NCBI GenBank assembly: GCA_000720805.1
Contig: JODI01000003.1
Location: forward strand, 1-64,000
Direction of reading: 5' to 3'
From: Streptomyces violaceoruber
GTDB lineage: Bacteria; Actinomycetota; Actinomycetes; Streptomycetales; Streptomycetaceae
Length of the DNA stretch: 64,000 nucleotides
Part shown: positions 41,981 through 49,982 of the stretch, one piece after another
Numbering within the stretch: the first letter of the stretch is position 1
Layout of the letters: each line of letters begins with the position of its first letter
Translations under genes and position numbers: made by a program
The notes under the pieces: generated by a model
The model's input: the letters and a program-made list of their open reading frames with translations, nothing else
Databases searched by the model: none
Told to the model about the DNA's origin: nothing

Positions 41981-42088
41981 CCCCGAACGGGGACGGCGGA
42001 GCGAAGGGGCCTCGGGACAAGAAAAGACTCCGGTACCAGCCGCAACCCGGTCCAACAGGACCGGAACGACAGACGAGGAAGACGAACC

Positions 42089-42457
42089 GTGCAACTCGAA
42101 GCGCACGCCCCGTCCGTACCGCCTTCCGAAACGATCCCCCCGCCCGGCCTCACGGAGGACTCCACCTTGATTCCGCTCACCGCGCTCACCGCGCTCGACG
42201 ACGCCATCGAGAACCTCGGCGTACCCGTCCCCTGCCGCTCCTACGACCCGGAGGTCTTCTTCGCCGAGTCGCCGGCGGACGTCGAGTACGCCAAGTCCCT
42301 CTGCCGTACCTGCCCGCTGGTCGAGGCCTGCCTCGCCGGCGCCAAGGAGCGGCGTGAGCCCTGGGGTGTCTGGGGTGGCGAGCTGTTCGTGCAGGGTGTC
42401 GTCGTTGCCCGGAAGCGGCCGCGTGGTCGCCCGCGCAAGAACCCGGTCACGGCATGA
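42089..42457 (+). CDS. wblC: WblC (WhiB7) antibiotic-responsive transcription factor (122 aa)
   Basis: An iron-sulfur WhiB-like activator of resistance genes against ribosome-targeting drugs, working with the principal sigma factor. The four cluster Cys are in PCRSYDPE (first), then CRTCPLVEAC; the family loop GVWGGE follows, and the C-terminal AT-hook RKRPRGRPRKN identifies the WhiB7/WblC branch. GTG 42089 gives 122 aa. Expression is controlled by an AT-rich promoter, a leader ORF and an attenuator. Its stop overlaps the next small gene by ATGA, so that gene should rise with wblC during antibiotic stress. Confidence 0.95.
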   Translation: MQLEAHAPSVPPSETIPPPGLTEDSTLIPLTALTALDDAIENLGVPVPCRSYDPEVFFAESPADVEYAKSLCRTCPLVEACLAGAKERREPWGVWGGELFVQGVVVARKRPRGRPRKNPVTA

Positions 42458-42777
42458 ACACCGCAGGAACGATCGACCGCCCCCTCACGCTCGACCCCCA
42501 GAAGCAGGCCCCGATGAAGCCGTCTACCAACGAGCCCGCAGGCGCGATGCCTGAAGACTTCACCAAGAGCGGTGCGATGGACTCGCGCCAGAACAGGACC
42601 CGAGAGATGCAACTCATTCCAGAAGCCCTGGCTCGTGCGCATATGCACGAACTGTTGCACGAGGCCGAGCGGAACCGACAGGCCGTGCGTCTGGCGGCCG
42701 CCCGCCGGATGCAGCGCCGGGCGGAGCGCGCCTCGAAGCGCGCCCGCCGCGCGCTCGCCATGGCCGTCATGCAGTGA
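42454..42777 (+). CDS. small basic protein co-expressed with wblC (107 aa)
   Basis: ATG 42454 overlaps the wblC stop (ATGA). The first 50 residues are Pro/Ala/Lys-rich; from about residue 52 (MQLIPEALARAHMHELLHEAERNRQAVRLAAARRMQRRAERASKRARRAL) it is a strongly basic amphipathic helix. An internal ATG at 42607 begins exactly at that conserved part and could be the real start (56 aa). The short helical form is common after wblC in Streptomyces; the function is unknown, perhaps nucleic-acid or ribosome binding. Followed by a strong terminator. Confidence 0.7.
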   Translation: MNTAGTIDRPLTLDPQKQAPMKPSTNEPAGAMPEDFTKSGAMDSRQNRTREMQLIPEALARAHMHELLHEAERNRQAVRLAAARRMQRRAERASKRARRALAMAVMQ

Positions 42778-42829
42778 TCTCGAACACCTGAAGCGGTGGC
42801 CTCCCTGCCCGGGGAGGCGGAGCTCCCCT

Positions 42830-42867
42830 CGCGGGGGCCGGTCCGACCGAACGGACCGGCCCCCGCG
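42830..42867. terminator. terminator closing the wblC unit
   Basis: A perfect 16-bp GC stem (42830-42845 with 42852-42867) around a 6-nt loop, 53 bp beyond the small basic gene. A weaker GGGGAGGC-type hairpin lies just before it. Confidence 0.88.
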
Positions 42868-42913
42868 GTGCGTTGTGTCCGCTGATCGCGGGCCGCGGCG
42901 TTATCGTCGCCGG

Positions 42914-43126
42914 GTGACGAGTCTTCCCGGAGACAGTGACGTCGGCGGCGGCTCCGACAGGGAGTCCCAGCCGCTTGTGTGCGCCCGTTGCGGCGCCCGT
43001 GCCGAGGGACCGCGGCCCACCTGGACCTGCTCCGTGGAGAACGGCGCTCGCCACTACTTCTGCGACCGCTGCTCCCGGGAGAACCTCAGAGCGATCGAGG
43101 GGCGGTTGGACTCGGCCTGGTGGTGA
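42914..43126 (+). CDS. zinc-ribbon hypothetical protein (70 aa)
   Basis: Two Cys pairs, CARCGARAEG and CDRCSREN, separated by a Trp-containing turn (PTWTCSVENGARHYF), form a rubredoxin-like zinc knuckle. It is otherwise short and soluble. GTG 42914 lies 6 nt after TATCGT (42902-42907), so the mRNA is probably leaderless. Convergent with the ABC1 kinase gene, whose stop is 15 bp away. No family name can be given; similar short zinc proteins are common in Streptomyces. Confidence 0.7.
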   Translation: MTSLPGDSDVGGGSDRESQPLVCARCGARAEGPRPTWTCSVENGARHYFCDRCSRENLRAIEGRLDSAWW

Positions 43127-43141
43127 GCCGGTGGAGGTCCC

Positions 43142-44530
43142 TCATGCCTGAGCGGCCGACTCTCCCTCGTCCATGATCTCCACGATCTCCACGTCTTTCT
43201 CCGGGACGAACCCCGGCAGCCACTCCTCCAGTTCCTCCCGCAGACGCACCGTCGAACCCAGCTGACACAGGACGCCGATGGTGCTCAAGGTCACCCGGTG
43301 GATCAGGAGGTAGGCCGGGGGCAGGTTGAGCTGCTTGCCCAGTTGGTAGGCGGGGGAGCGGGGGTCGCCGATGCGGGCTGCCTGGCTGCGCATCCAGCCG
43401 CGGGTGAAGGTGAACTCGTCGACCTGGGCCGGTTCGATGATCGGCAGGAGGTAGTCGAGCACGGCGTCGGGGTCGAGCTCTATGGATTCCTTGACGAAGC
43501 CCTCGGCACACAGGAGCTCGTAGACGGCCTCCGCCTCGCCGTCGATCGTCATGCGCAAGGACCTGCCGATCGTGGTGGGCAGGCCGCCCGGGAGGCGGTC
43601 GACCGTGCCGAAGTCCAGGACGCCCAGACGCCAGTCGTCCTCGCCGTCCGGGCCGCCGGGCAGCAGACGGAAGTTGCCCGGGTGCGGATCGGCGTGCAAC
43701 AGGCCGGTGCGGGCGGGCCCTGAGAAGAGGAAGCGGGCCAGCAGCTGACCGGCGCGGTCGCGCTGCTCCTGCGTGCCGTCGGCGATCACCTCGGACAGGG
43801 GGACGCCGTCCATCCACTCGGTGACCAGGACCTGTTCGCACTGGTGGACCACACCGGGCACCACCACATCCGGATCATCTGCGAACTCCTCGGCGTGGGC
43901 GCGCTGGGCCTGCGCCTCCAGGCCGTAGTCCAGCTCCTCCGAGACCCGGTCCCGGAGCTCCGTGATCAGCGGCTTGATGTCCACGCCGGGGATGAGGGGA
44001 CCCAACAGGCGGGCGAACCGGCTCAACTGATTCAGATCGGACAGCAGGGCCTCGCCGGCGCCCGGGTACTGCACCTTGACCGCCACCTCGCGGCCGTCGT
44101 GCCACACCCCCCGGTGCACCTGACCGATCGAGGCGGCCGCCGAGGGTTTGTCCTCGAACTCAAGGAACAGCTCGTTCCAGTTCTCGCCGAGCCGCTGCGT
44201 CAGCACCGTGTGCACGGTGCGGGTCGGCATCGGGGGCGCCGCCTCCTGGAGCTTCGTCAGGGCCGCCCGATAGGGGCCGGCGACCTCCTCGGGGAGCGCC
44301 GACTCGAACACCGACAGGGCCTGGCCGAACTTCATCGCGCCGCCCTTGAGCTCGCCGAGCACCTTGAACAGCTGCTCCGCCGTGCGCTGTTGCAGTTCAC
44401 GGCCGACGAGCTCCGCGGACTCGCCCACGATCCGCTTGCCGAGTCCCCAGGTCGCCCGTCCGGCGAAACCGAGCGGAAGCGCGGCCAGCTTGGCGGTACG
44501 GGTAACCGCCTTCCGGGGAAGATCAGACAT
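43142..44530 (-). CDS. ABC1/UbiB family atypical kinase (462 aa)
   Basis: A protein-kinase-like ATPase of the ABC1/ADCK/UbiB family. Conserved in order: GGAMKFGQALSVFESALPEEV (the KxGQ motif), AAASIGQVHRG (Ala-rich ATP loop), VAVKVQYPGAG (lysine), HADPHPGNFRLL and VLDFGTVDRLPGG. All catalytic and family-specific residues are present. In other organisms such proteins support quinone/isoprenoid lipid pathways; streptomycetes make menaquinone, and the role here is unknown. ATG 44530 follows GGAGG. It overlaps the end of the upstream E1-like gene by 8 bp, so the two are translationally coupled; no C-terminal membrane helices are seen. Confidence 0.88.
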   Translation of the reverse strand: MSDLPRKAVTRTAKLAALPLGFAGRATWGLGKRIVGESAELVGRELQQRTAEQLFKVLGELKGGAMKFGQALSVFESALPEEVAGPYRAALTKLQEAAPPMPTRTVHTVLTQRLGENWNELFLEFEDKPSAAASIGQVHRGVWHDGREVAVKVQYPGAGEALLSDLNQLSRFARLLGPLIPGVDIKPLITELRDRVSEELDYGLEAQAQRAHAEEFADDPDVVVPGVVHQCEQVLVTEWMDGVPLSEVIADGTQEQRDRAGQLLARFLFSGPARTGLLHADPHPGNFRLLPGGPDGEDDWRLGVLDFGTVDRLPGGLPTTIGRSLRMTIDGEAEAVYELLCAEGFVKESIELDPDAVLDYLLPIIEPAQVDEFTFTRGWMRSQAARIGDPRSPAYQLGKQLNLPPAYLLIHRVTLSTIGVLCQLGSTVRLREELEEWLPGFVPEKDVEIVEIMDEGESAAQA

Positions 44531-45851
44531 GCGCCCTCCAGGTCCCAGCCAGCCCCGCCGCGTCTGTCCTGCGGCGCAACTCTTTCGACGGTCGTTGCTC
44601 CGCCATTGTCTCGTGTCCATCCTCGCCCTTGGAGGTGTGTTCCCCCTTACCTTTCTCCGCCGCCCCGCATGAGCATGCGGAATGCGCCCATACCGGGCGC
44701 ACATGCCAGGTCAGGGAAGGAAGGGAAATCTCCCAGCGTGCGCCCGCGCTCGACGGAACCCGGCCGTCCAGGAAGGTGAGCGCGTGTGCGGCCGCCAGTC
44801 CCGCCACGGTGGTTGCCAGCGCCAGGTCGCAGGGACGGGTCTGGCGAGGGCCGCCGGAGCGCCACTGGGCGATCAGCCGGGGCCAGGCCTGGTCCCGGTC
44901 GGCGCGGGCCTCGTGGAGACATCCGGCGCACCCCGTCTCGCCGGGCAGCACGAACGGGCCCACCATCCCGGTACCCTCCACGACTCCGGCGTACAGATGA
45001 GGTGTCCCGGAGGCGATCAGGGGATCGGCGGCGGACGGCAGGGGCGCGTACACGTCCACATCGTCCCGCGGGGCGAGGATCACCAGGGACAGGCCCGTGT
45101 CGTGGCCCTCGGACGCGGTTCGGGGAGCGCGGCGCGGTGGGCTCTCCGGGGCGGCACGGCGTACGACCCGCCGGGCGGCCTCGTCCCTGCGGTCGCCGAC
45201 GGACTCGGCGGGCAGCCCACCCGGCGCGACGTCCCCCGGCTCGACGCGACCGACATCGCGTACCTCGACCTCGCCGACCCCGGCACCTGACAACAGTGAG
45301 GCCAGGACGGTGCCCACTCGGCCCGCGCCCCGGACCTGGACCCGCAGCGAGCGGCGGGCGGCCAGCAGCCCGATCGCCTCACCCGGCTCGGACGTGGTCA
45401 GCGACAGTGACGCGAGATCTGGGCGCAACCGGTCAAGGACCTCCTTCTTCGCGCGCAAAGCCTCGGCGGCCGGTCCGCCTCCTCTCGCGTCGTCGACGAG
45501 CCCGGCTCGCGCCAGCCGCTCCACCAGGGCATCGACATGACCGTCCGGCAGGTCCATGCGGCGCCCTTCCTCCCGCAGGAGCTGCAGCCCGCGGGTGCCG
45601 TTGAGCAGGTCCAGGAAGCTGCCGGTCGCCGTGTCCATGGGGCCCAGCGTCATCGCGTGCGCCGGAGTCATCCCGAACTGCACGGTATTGAGGTCGCGCC
45701 AGCCACGCCGGAGCGCCGGCTTCACGATCGGCACCATCGACTGCGAGATGGTCGACTGCGACATGGTCACCTCCGAGATCGACGACTGCGAGATCGTCGA
45801 CTGCGAGATCGTGGCCCGCGCACTCGTCTTCTGCCTCACCGTCGGCTGCAT
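44523..45851 (-). CDS. E1/ThiF-like protein resembling TOMM leader-binding cyclodehydratase C-proteins (442 aa)
   Basis: After a repeat-rich N-terminus (TISQS-type units, residues 14-38), the protein reads VKPALRRGWRDLNTVQFGM, a winged-helix peptide-clamp-like region (to about 140), then an E1/ThiF fold with a weak nucleotide site (LRVQVRGAGRVGTVLASLLSGAG). Zinc pairs TGCAGCLHEA and SACSCGAAE are those of the TOMM ocin-ThiF/cyclodehydratase C-type proteins. The E1 catalytic Cys is not evident, so it is probably a binding scaffold. Start 45851 (ATG, GGGGGC upstream) includes the repeats; 45737 is an alternative. No YcaO or precursor gene is nearby. It is coupled to an ABC1 kinase. Confidence 0.72.
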   Translation of the reverse strand: MQPTVRQKTSARATISQSTISQSSISEVTMSQSTISQSMVPIVKPALRRGWRDLNTVQFGMTPAHAMTLGPMDTATGSFLDLLNGTRGLQLLREEGRRMDLPDGHVDALVERLARAGLVDDARGGGPAAEALRAKKEVLDRLRPDLASLSLTTSEPGEAIGLLAARRSLRVQVRGAGRVGTVLASLLSGAGVGEVEVRDVGRVEPGDVAPGGLPAESVGDRRDEAARRVVRRAAPESPPRRAPRTASEGHDTGLSLVILAPRDDVDVYAPLPSAADPLIASGTPHLYAGVVEGTGMVGPFVLPGETGCAGCLHEARADRDQAWPRLIAQWRSGGPRQTRPCDLALATTVAGLAAAHALTFLDGRVPSSAGARWEISLPSLTWHVRPVWAHSACSCGAAEKGKGEHTSKGEDGHETMAEQRPSKELRRRTDAAGLAGTWRAHV

Positions 45852-46004
45852 GACAGGCCCCCGTAGCCCTCGTGGAACATCCCCGTTCGCCGGTGGAGCC
45901 GGTCGGACGTCCGGTCGGACCTCCGTCGCGGTTCTGACGGCGAGTGCCGACGTGCTTCGCCGGCGGATGCCAGCATGCCCCGGCCCGGCGCGGGGCGCCG
46001 AAAG

Positions 46005-46013
46005 TTGTCCACA
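46005..46013 (+). promoter_or_regulatory. DnaA-box match in the divergent spacer
   Basis: A perfect TTGTCCACA in the 287-bp region between the E1-like gene and the YgjP-like gene. It is the third single DnaA box in the window. The remainder of the spacer shows no gene. Confidence 0.45.
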
Positions 46014-46138
46014 GGCGGTGGGTATTCGTCGTACAAGTCAGTCGTAGGAATCAAACGCATGTGGGGGATCGGAGCGCATCGCAACCCAACCGTCCCGGAG
46101 TCGGGACTTCCCGCGTGCGCAGCGGGTAACGTCGGGGC

Positions 46139-46735
46139 GTGTCCGCCGACCCACTGCACCGCGCCGGAACGCCACAGCGCAGCACGACGAGCCAGCCGCC
46201 GAGCAGCTCGGGGGCGAGCGCGATCGAGGTCCGCAGGAGTGCCCGGCGTCGCCGGACGGTCTCCGCGTACCGCGAGGGCGATCGCACCGTCGTACTCATC
46301 CCTGCCCGGATGTCCGAGGCCGAGGAGCAGCGCTGGGTGAGCGTCATGCTCGACAAGCTGGCCGCCCAGGAGAGCAAGCGGGTCCTCGGGGACGCGGAAC
46401 TGACCGAGCGCGCAGAGCGGCTCTCGGCCCAGTACTTCGACGGCAGGGCCCGGCCGAACTCGGTGCGCTGGGTCACCAATCAGAACACGCGGTGGGGCTC
46501 GTGCACCCCCGCCGAGGGCAGCATCCGCCTCTCGCACCGCCTTCAGGGCATGCCCGAGTACGTCGTGGACTACGTCCTCCTGCATGAACTCGCGCATCTG
46601 CTGGTGCCCGGACACGGACCGGGTTTCTGGCGGTTGCTGGAGGCGTACCCGCGCACCGAGCGGGCCCGGGGCTACCTCGAGGGCGTGGTCGCCGCCGAGC
46701 GGTTGCCCCATCTGCCGGGCGCCCGCGGAGAGTGA
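46139..46735 (+). CDS. YgjP-like (DUF45, M48-type) metallopeptidase domain protein (198 aa)
   Basis: The zinc site is LLHELAHLLVPGHGPGFW (HExxH with downstream His, about residues 148-165), and NQNTRWGSCTPAEGSIRLSHRL is the conserved YgjP/WLM block. Such proteins are described as minigluzincins; YgjP has been reported as a UTP pyrophosphatase. The first 28 residues are Ser/Pro-rich and not conserved. GTG 46139 lies 6 nt after TAACGT, a good -10, so the mRNA is probably leaderless. Divergent from the E1-like gene. Confidence 0.86.
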   Translation: MSADPLHRAGTPQRSTTSQPPSSSGASAIEVRRSARRRRTVSAYREGDRTVVLIPARMSEAEEQRWVSVMLDKLAAQESKRVLGDAELTERAERLSAQYFDGRARPNSVRWVTNQNTRWGSCTPAEGSIRLSHRLQGMPEYVVDYVLLHELAHLLVPGHGPGFWRLLEAYPRTERARGYLEGVVAAERLPHLPGARGE

Positions 46736-46862
46736 CACCCGCCGCCCGCGGGCGGGGAACTGGGATTTTGTACCGGAACTGTACCGACCTCCGTCGGTGT
46801 CCCAGTTTGCCGTTAGCCTGTCGCGACGCACTCACATTCGGGATGGGGGACGGTCGTTACGC

Positions 46863-48461
46863 ATGGCCAGGGAATTCCAACGCGGCCACAAGGCCAAGAT
46901 CAGTGACCTGACCGCGGGCAGGGATCTGTACGTGGGTGTACAGATCTCCGGCCCGGGACTGACCTTCGACATCAGCTGCTTCGGACTGGACGCTGACGAA
47001 CGGCTTTCGGACGACCGGTATTTCATCTTCTTCAACCAGCCGAAGTCGCCCGAGGACTCCCTGCAGCTACTGGGTCCGCAGGCGGGCGACACCGAATCCT
47101 TCCGGGTCACGCTCGATCAGATTCCGCCGCAGATCCAGAAGCTGTCGTTCACGGCGACGATCGACGGCGTCGGCCAGATGTCACAGATCGCCCCCGGACA
47201 CCTCCGGATCGTCGCCGGCGGCGAGGAGGTCGCCCGGTACTCCTTCGACGGCAGCGAGTTCTCCACCGAACGCGCCGTGATGCTGGGCGACTTCTACCTG
47301 AAGGACGTCTGGCGCTTCGCGGCGGTCGGACAGGGCTTCGACGGCGGCCTGGACGCGCTGCTGAAGAACTTCGGCGGAGAGGTGGCCGAGGAGGAGCCCG
47401 AGCCCGCGCCGGCCGTCCCGGAGCAACCCCAGGTCCAGCCCCAGGCGCCCGCGTTTGCCCCGCCGTCGGCGTCACCCGCGCCCGCACCGGCACCCACGTT
47501 CGGCGCGCCCCCCGCGGCACCGACCCCGCCGGCCCCCGCACCGTCCGTCCACACCGCCCCGACGATCGTGGGAACCACTCCACCCGGCGGATTCGGCACC
47601 CCTCCCGCAACCCCTGCCGGCACCCCGCCAGGCACCCCTCCCGGGGTCCCGCCCCAGGCGCCCGCCGCCCCGTCGAGCCCGCACATGTTCACGCCCCCCG
47701 GCGCGGGTCCGCAGACGTTCACGCCCCCGGGCGCCCCCGCGGCCTTCCCCGGCCAGCAGCAGCCCTTCGGCGGTGCCACACAGCTCGCGCCCGTGCCGCC
47801 CGAGGCGAATGTGCGCGTCGTCCTGACGAAGTACGCGGAAGCACCCGTAGGGGACCGCTGGACGGAGCAGAACCCGCAACTGGTGCGGGCCACGCTCACC
47901 AAGGGCGCCCCGATCCTCGCCAGGCAGGGCAGCATGGTCGCCTACCAGGGCGACATCGACTTCGCCCACAAGGGCTCCGGTCTGCTCGGCAAGCTCACCG
48001 GGGCGCTCACCGGCCAGGGCATGTCCCTGATGCGCTGTTCCGGCGACGGAGAGGTGTTCCTCGCCGACGAGGCGAGCCGGGTCTTCGTGATCCGCCTCCA
48101 GGGGGAGCAGCTCTACACCAGCGCGCAGGGGGTGCTCGCCTTCGACGAGGCCCTGGAGACCGAGGTCCGCCGGATCGAGGGCGCGGGGCTGCCGGGCGGA
48201 GGCCTGTTCAGCATGCTCTTCTCCGGCACCGGAGCGGTCGCCGTGAAGACACGTGGTGTGCCGGTAGTCATCCCGGTCGGCCCGGCCACCTACGTCGACG
48301 GGAACGCCGTCATCGCCTGGTCCGCCGGCGCCCAGGCCGTCACCACGACCGCGCTCAGGCTGCGCCGCTCCGGGTACTCCCGTCAGTCCACCGAGGCCGT
48401 GAACCTCCAGTTCCGCGGCGCCCCCGGCAACTTCGTCGTCGTACAGCCCTTCGAGGTGTGA
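46863..48461 (+). CDS. TerD-AIM24 fusion protein (532 aa)
   Basis: Three parts. Residues 1-175 are a TerD-type calcium-binding beta sandwich (REFQRGHKAKISDLT, LTFDISCFGLDADERLSDDRYFIFFNQ, and acidic Ca-binding turns). Residues about 178-315 are a Pro/Ala-rich linker with TPPGxPP runs. Residues about 320-532 are an AIM24 (TIGR00266-like) beta-barrel domain (ILARQGSMVAYQGDIDF; the last is FVVVQPFEV). ATG 46863 follows GGGGGACGG. Ter proteins respond to envelope, oxidant or phage stress; AIM24 in mitochondria organises membranes. The fusion heads a three-gene operon of AIM24 proteins; the next start overlaps or nearly overlaps its stop. Confidence 0.9.
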   Translation: MAREFQRGHKAKISDLTAGRDLYVGVQISGPGLTFDISCFGLDADERLSDDRYFIFFNQPKSPEDSLQLLGPQAGDTESFRVTLDQIPPQIQKLSFTATIDGVGQMSQIAPGHLRIVAGGEEVARYSFDGSEFSTERAVMLGDFYLKDVWRFAAVGQGFDGGLDALLKNFGGEVAEEEPEPAPAVPEQPQVQPQAPAFAPPSASPAPAPAPTFGAPPAAPTPPAPAPSVHTAPTIVGTTPPGGFGTPPATPAGTPPGTPPGVPPQAPAAPSSPHMFTPPGAGPQTFTPPGAPAAFPGQQQPFGGATQLAPVPPEANVRVVLTKYAEAPVGDRWTEQNPQLVRATLTKGAPILARQGSMVAYQGDIDFAHKGSGLLGKLTGALTGQGMSLMRCSGDGEVFLADEASRVFVIRLQGEQLYTSAQGVLAFDEALETEVRRIEGAGLPGGGLFSMLFSGTGAVAVKTRGVPVVIPVGPATYVDGNAVIAWSAGAQAVTTTALRLRRSGYSRQSTEAVNLQFRGAPGNFVVVQPFEV

Positions 48462-48466
48462 GGCTC

Positions 48467-49144
48467 ATGGACACCCAGACTCTCAGCGCGCACCGCGCCG
48501 CTCCGACCGGCGTCCGGATGAGTGTGCACAGTTCCAAGACGCTCAAGGTCACCATGGCCACGGGACACGATCTGCTGGCCAAGGCCGGATCGATGATCGC
48601 GTACGAGGGCTATGTGCAGTTCGACGGACCGCCGGCCACCCTTCGCCGCTCGGCGGAGGAGATGGTCACCGGTGAGGGCGGCAGGATCATGCTCTGCCGC
48701 GGTGACGGCGACCTCTACCTCGCCGACTACGGGGGCGACATCATCGTCCTCCACCTGAACGGTGAGGCTCTCTCGGTCAACGGAGCCACGCTGCTGGCCT
48801 GCGACGCCTCGCTGGAACTGACCATCGAACCGGTCAAGGGGCTCGCCAAGCTGTCCGGCTCGGGCCTGACCAACCTGGTCGTACGGGGCACGGGCTGGGT
48901 GGCGCTGGTCAGCCGGGGCGTTCCGATGGCCCTGGACTGCGCCGAACGCGAGACGTACGTCGACCCGGACGCCCTCATCGCCTGGACGACCGGCCTGGAC
49001 ATGAAGGCCCGTCGCACGGTCAAGGCGAGCGCCCTCATCGGCCGGGGCAGCGGTGAGGCCTTCCAGATCGGCTTCAAGGGGCAGGGCTTCGTGGTCGTCC
49101 AGCCGAGCGAGGACACCGGCGACCGATTCAAGATCCGGGGCTGA
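48467..49144 (+). CDS. AIM24 family protein, second gene of the operon (225 aa)
   Basis: A stand-alone AIM24 domain: LLAKAGSMIAYEGYVQFDG at the front, the GDGDLYLADYGGDIIVLHLNGE blade and a C-terminal GQGFVVVQPSEDTG. It is homologous to the AIM24 half of the upstream fusion. ATG 48467 is 5 bp after the previous stop, with GAGG upstream; a GTG at 48458 overlaps that stop and adds three residues. No signal peptide or membrane segment, so cytoplasmic, perhaps as an oligomer with its neighbours. 17 bp separate it from the third gene. Confidence 0.9.
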   Translation: MDTQTLSAHRAAPTGVRMSVHSSKTLKVTMATGHDLLAKAGSMIAYEGYVQFDGPPATLRRSAEEMVTGEGGRIMLCRGDGDLYLADYGGDIIVLHLNGEALSVNGATLLACDASLELTIEPVKGLAKLSGSGLTNLVVRGTGWVALVSRGVPMALDCAERETYVDPDALIAWTTGLDMKARRTVKASALIGRGSGEAFQIGFKGQGFVVVQPSEDTGDRFKIRG

Positions 49145-49161
49145 GGGGAGCACCGCACATC

Positions 49162-49899
49162 ATGCACAGCACACTCTTCGCACACGTCCCGGTGGAATCC
49201 ACCGGCCGCTACACCCTGCAGAACCCGCAGCTCCTGAAGACCGACGTCACCCAGGGCAGCAGCGCCGTACTCGCGCGCCAGGGCGCGATGGTGGCCTTCG
49301 AGGGGCAGGTGGAGTTCGACAGCCAGTACCGCAACCGCAGCTGGCGCAACGTCGAGCGGATGACCGGTGAGCGCCTGGAACTCATGCGCTGCAAAGGCAA
49401 CGGCGTCGTCTACCTGGCCAATCTCGCCCAGCACCTGCACGTCATGGAGGTCGGTCGCGGACTGACCGTGGACAGCTCCTATGTCCTCGCTTTCGACGGC
49501 TCCCTGGGTGTGGGCATCGTCGCGGTGGACAGCGCCGTGGAGATCGCCTCGGCGGGCGCCTACAACCTGGAGCTGTCCGGCTCCGGGCAGGTCGTCCTCA
49601 TGACATCCGGCGAGCCGCTGGTCATGGAGGTCACCCCGGAGAAGAACGTCTGCTGCGACGCGGACGCCGTGGTCGCCTGGTCCACGTCCCTGCGCACCCA
49701 GCTCCAGGCTCCGACCTCCACCTCCGCGGTGTGGCGTCGCAAGGGCTCCACCGGAGAAGGGTGGGAAATGCAGTTCTCCGGCACGGGGTACGTCCTGGTA
49801 CAGCCCAGCGAGCTGCTGCCGCCGCAGCACCTGCGCTCGTCGGGCATGCTCGGCCAGTTCGGCATGCGCGGGAACTCCCTCGGCGGAAGCAACGCCTGA
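49162..49899 (+). CDS. AIM24 family protein, third gene of the operon (245 aa)
   Basis: Another single AIM24 domain: VLARQGAMVAFEGQVEFDSQ, KGNGVVYLANLAQHLHVMEV, then GTGYVLVQPSELLPPQ, with a Gly-rich tail (MLGQFGMRGNSLGGSN) suited to helical or filamentous packing. ATG 49162 follows GAGGGGAG. The three paralogs differ enough to be ancient. A bidirectional terminator follows at 49925-49960. Confidence 0.9.
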   Translation: MHSTLFAHVPVESTGRYTLQNPQLLKTDVTQGSSAVLARQGAMVAFEGQVEFDSQYRNRSWRNVERMTGERLELMRCKGNGVVYLANLAQHLHVMEVGRGLTVDSSYVLAFDGSLGVGIVAVDSAVEIASAGAYNLELSGSGQVVLMTSGEPLVMEVTPEKNVCCDADAVVAWSTSLRTQLQAPTSTSAVWRRKGSTGEGWEMQFSGTGYVLVQPSELLPPQHLRSSGMLGQFGMRGNSLGGSNA

Positions 49900-49924
49900 G
49901 CCTCCCGCATCGCCCCAGGGCAAA

Positions 49925-49960
49925 CGTAAGGGGCGGCCGTCCAGGCAGTCGCCCCTTACG
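49925..49960. terminator. bidirectional terminator between AIM24 and NUDIX genes
   Basis: CGTAAGGGGCG (49925-49935) pairs with CGCCCCTTACG (49950-49960) around a 14-nt loop, between two convergent genes. Confidence 0.85.
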
Positions 49961-49982
49961 CACAGGTGCTCGTCACCCGCGC

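Noticed and set aside
44523..45851. RiPP/thiazole peptide biosynthesis cluster around the ThiF-like gene
   Set aside because: No YcaO, dehydrogenase, precursor peptide or export gene is nearby; the partner is an ABC1 kinase.
22286..46013. Replication origin suggested by DnaA boxes
   Set aside because: Only three single boxes over 24 kb, and no dnaA, dnaN or AT-rich unwinding region.
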